Shown one piece after another: positions 4,669 through 6,246 of a stretch of DNA of 6,246 nt. A model generated the notes under the pieces. That model was not told the DNA's origin, did no database searches, and was given only the letters and a program-made list of their open reading frames with translations. The stretch is taken from assembly GCA_964533785.1 (NCBI GenBank), contig CAZHNG010000378.1, positions 1 through 6,246 of the forward strand, written 5' to 3'. Both the position numbers and the translations under genes were made by a program. The stretch is from JANQRV01 sp964533785 (GTDB lineage Bacteria; Bacteroidota; Bacteroidia; Chitinophagales; Saprospiraceae). How positions within the stretch are numbered: the stretch's first letter is position 1; each line of letters opens with the position of its first letter.

Positions 4669-6246
4669 TCAATTTAACCAGTAGGATACTTTCACCGCAA
4701 AGGCCCGGTCCTTTTCTTTAAATCCATCTGGTAAGTAATTGGACGTGTATACGACAAACAGGTCTGAAGCCGGTGCAAAACGCCATTGAAACCTTGTGTT
4801 GACATTGATGTTATCGATCTGGTTGTTGTATTGCACGAAAGTGGTTAAAAACAAGGTGTTGGTGAAGGTCAGGTCGAGGCGTGGGCCGATCAGGAACAAA
4901 TCTGCATCAGCGNNNNNNNNNNCCCAGGGTTGTACGCGGTAAAAAATAGTAGCCGCAAGGGCGAATCTATCCCCATTGAAGTAATCCCCTATACTGGTCA
5001 TAACTTCGTAGTTAAAAAGCTTGCGGGTATCGGAATTGTAATTCATGGTGAATTCTTGCCATCGATAGCGAGTACCCTCGGGTAACAAAGCTCCACCGGT
5101 ATTGGTAGGGTCAAAAGGGTCCAATAGCTTGATTTCGTTATAAGCGAATGTTGCCTCCAGGTTGCTGCGGTTCAACCATTGGATTTGGTAACCTCCTTCG
5201 AATGCGCGGTCTGTCAGTTCGCCTGCCGTGTTATAAAACAACTTCATAGATGCAAGCGGACCGTGATTGGCGATCTTTTGGGAAGCCGGATAGAATTTGT
5301 ATTGAACGGAGGGCGTTAGGCGGTGAATACCGGTACGTTGGATAAAACCGGTCTCGGCAGCATAGTTTTCGCCAACGAAGGATTGTTGCCATTTTACGGT
5401 AATATACTGCGTTTGGTAAGCCAATTCGAGAGCAGCGGCCTGATCATTACCGCCATTGCCGGAAGTGAATGATCGGTGGTAAAATGCCTTTCCCGTCCAT
5501 TTATTATCCCGGCTTGCCAGGTTGAAGTCGAAGCCTGCCACCCGGTTGAAATCGCCTTTGTCTGCATCAGCGTTTTCGGCAATGCCAGTAACTGATTTGT
5601 TTACGAGGAAAAGCCCAAGGTTAGAGTTTTGCCACATCTGGCGTTGCACAGTAGCTACCAGGAAATTGTTGGCGGCAATATCGCCTTTACTGGTCGTTTG
5701 CATATTCATGATACCGAGTCGCCAATTTTGGTCAAGCCGCCCACTTAAACGCATACCCGCAATGGGAGGACGCGTTAAACCAATGCGACGCGAAAAAAAC
5801 GGGCGGATGTTTTCGGTACCAAGACTGGCGAAAAGATCACTATTTTCTAAGAAAAACTGTCGCCGTTCCGGAAAAAACAGCTCGAAACGGTCCAGATTGA
5901 TGACCTGCCGGTCCACTTCAACCTGTGAAAAATCAGGATTAACAGTTAAGTCCAGGTTCATCGATGGTGAAAGCGTAACTTTCGCATCGAAGCCTGCATC
6001 GGCATTCCACTCGGTGGGCTCATTTTCTTCATTATTCTTATTGCTATTGAGTGCAAGGTAGGGGATGAATGAATACCGGGTTCCCAGATCAGGAGGTGGG
6101 TTATCCCATACCAAAGTGCCGGCGTAAGCCAGATTGGCGGTTTGAAATTGCCGGGGCATCGGAGCCCAACTCGACTTTTCGTTGCCTTTTAAGTCCAACC
6201 GACTGAAATTGATGCCCCATTCTTTTACGCCCACTTTATACCGGAT
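4669..6246 (-). CDS. DUF5916-domain outer-membrane protein, C-terminal part (partial)
   Basis: C-terminal part of a Bacteroidota DUF5916 protein. The frame is open through the window edge (the codons before the GTG at 6234 read IRYK), so the true start and the usual N-terminal CBM9-like sugar-binding-type domain lie outside. Recognisable family blocks are VKEWGINFSRLD near the start, VNPDFSQVEVDRQVINLDRFELFFPERRQFFLENSDLF and the RPFFSRRIGL segment. The rest alternates polar and hydrophobic residues in strands, as in an outer-membrane beta-barrel, ending TRFQWRFAP, VVYTSNYLPDGF and VSYWLN. Members are often annotated as hydrolases because of the CBM9-like domain, but the function is not established. 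The ten N bases at 4913-4922 interrupt the barrel region between RVQPW and ADADLFLIGP. The frame is kept across them, but the real missing sequence is probably longer. Confidence 0.88.
   Translation of the reverse strand: MRYKVGVKEWGINFSRLDLKGNEKSSWAPMPRQFQTANLAYAGTLVWDNPPPDLGTRYSFIPYLALNSNKNNEENEPTEWNADAGFDAKVTLSPSMNLDLTVNPDFSQVEVDRQVINLDRFELFFPERRQFFLENSDLFASLGTENIRPFFSRRIGLTRPPIAGMRLSGRLDQNWRLGIMNMQTTSKGDIAANNFLVATVQRQMWQNSNLGLFLVNKSVTGIAENADADKGDFNRVAGFDFNLASRDNKWTGKAFYHRSFTSGNGGNDQAAALELAYQTQYITVKWQQSFVGENYAAETGFIQRTGIHRLTPSVQYKFYPASQKIANHGPLASMKLFYNTAGELTDRAFEGGYQIQWLNRSNLEATFAYNEIKLLDPFDPTNTGGALLPEGTRYRWQEFTMNYNSDTRKLFNYEVMTSIGDYFNGDRFALAATIFYRVQPWXXXXADADLFLIGPRLDLTFTNTLFLTTFVQYNNQIDNINVNTRFQWRFAPASDLFVVYTSNYLPDGFKEKDRAFAVKVSYWLN
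4913..4922. other. Assembly gap (10 N) inside the DUF5916 gene
   Basis: Ten consecutive N bases. This is a scaffolding placeholder, not biology. It falls within the C-terminal beta-barrel of the DUF5916 protein and should not be read as a frameshift or a four-residue linker. Confidence 0.97.

Noticed and set aside
5522..6061. Plus-strand open frame of about 179 codons antisense to DUF5916
   Set aside because: The opposite strand carries clear family motifs; the basic, serine-rich translation looks like an antisense artefact.
1..6246. CRISPR array, tRNA, rRNA or insertion-sequence transposase
   Set aside because: No regularly spaced direct repeats, no cloverleaf or rRNA signature, and no transposase motifs were seen on either strand.

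Overview
The window looks like chromosomal DNA from a member of the Bacteroidota, probably an environmental Cytophagia- or Saprospiria-type organism; the rank below phylum is inference. The evidence is a DUF5916 outer-membrane protein, Bacteroidota-style lipoproteins with a short signal and Cys, A/T-rich start regions without clear Shine-Dalgarno sequences, and a cysteine-rich CPPC module in front of an esterase-like domain. A run of ten N bases at 4913-4922 shows that this is a scaffolded draft assembly.

Left part (1-3290, all plus strand, visibly AT-richer than the right). An intact lipoprotein alpha/beta hydrolase (111-1250) comes first. Next is a 95-codon remnant of an S41 (tail-specific protease type) lipoprotein whose two ends have been joined by a large internal deletion (1323-1610). 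It is followed by an AraC-type DNA-binding domain with no sensor domain (1676-1990), a second intact lipoprotein alpha/beta hydrolase (2102-2989), and the C-terminal end of a class A beta-lactamase whose KTG motif is lost (about 2962-3288). Three of these five are therefore fragments or probable fragments, and the last overlaps the end of the gene before it.

Middle (3289-3564). There is no gene here, but there are two strong palindromes. One is a 108-base element (3321-3428) with 18/19-base complementary arms and a single bulged base around a structured centre. It resembles the architecture of a folded recombination site (attC-like), though no canonical core site was found. The other is a 15-bp hairpin with a 4-base loop (3475-3508), lying between convergent genes.

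Right part (3565-6246, minus strand, higher GC). A phytanoyl-CoA-dioxygenase-family Fe(II)/2-oxoglutarate oxygenase (3565-4548) lies downstream of the C-terminal part of a DUF5916 beta-barrel protein (4669 to the window edge, N-terminus outside the window). The DUF5916 gene contains the assembly gap.

I see no coherent new multi-gene system. The two intact hydrolases and the oxygenase look independent. The most notable theme is the cluster of gene fragments (protease, regulator, beta-lactamase) beside a palindromic element, which suggests a decaying or formerly mobile region next to a conserved chromosomal segment.
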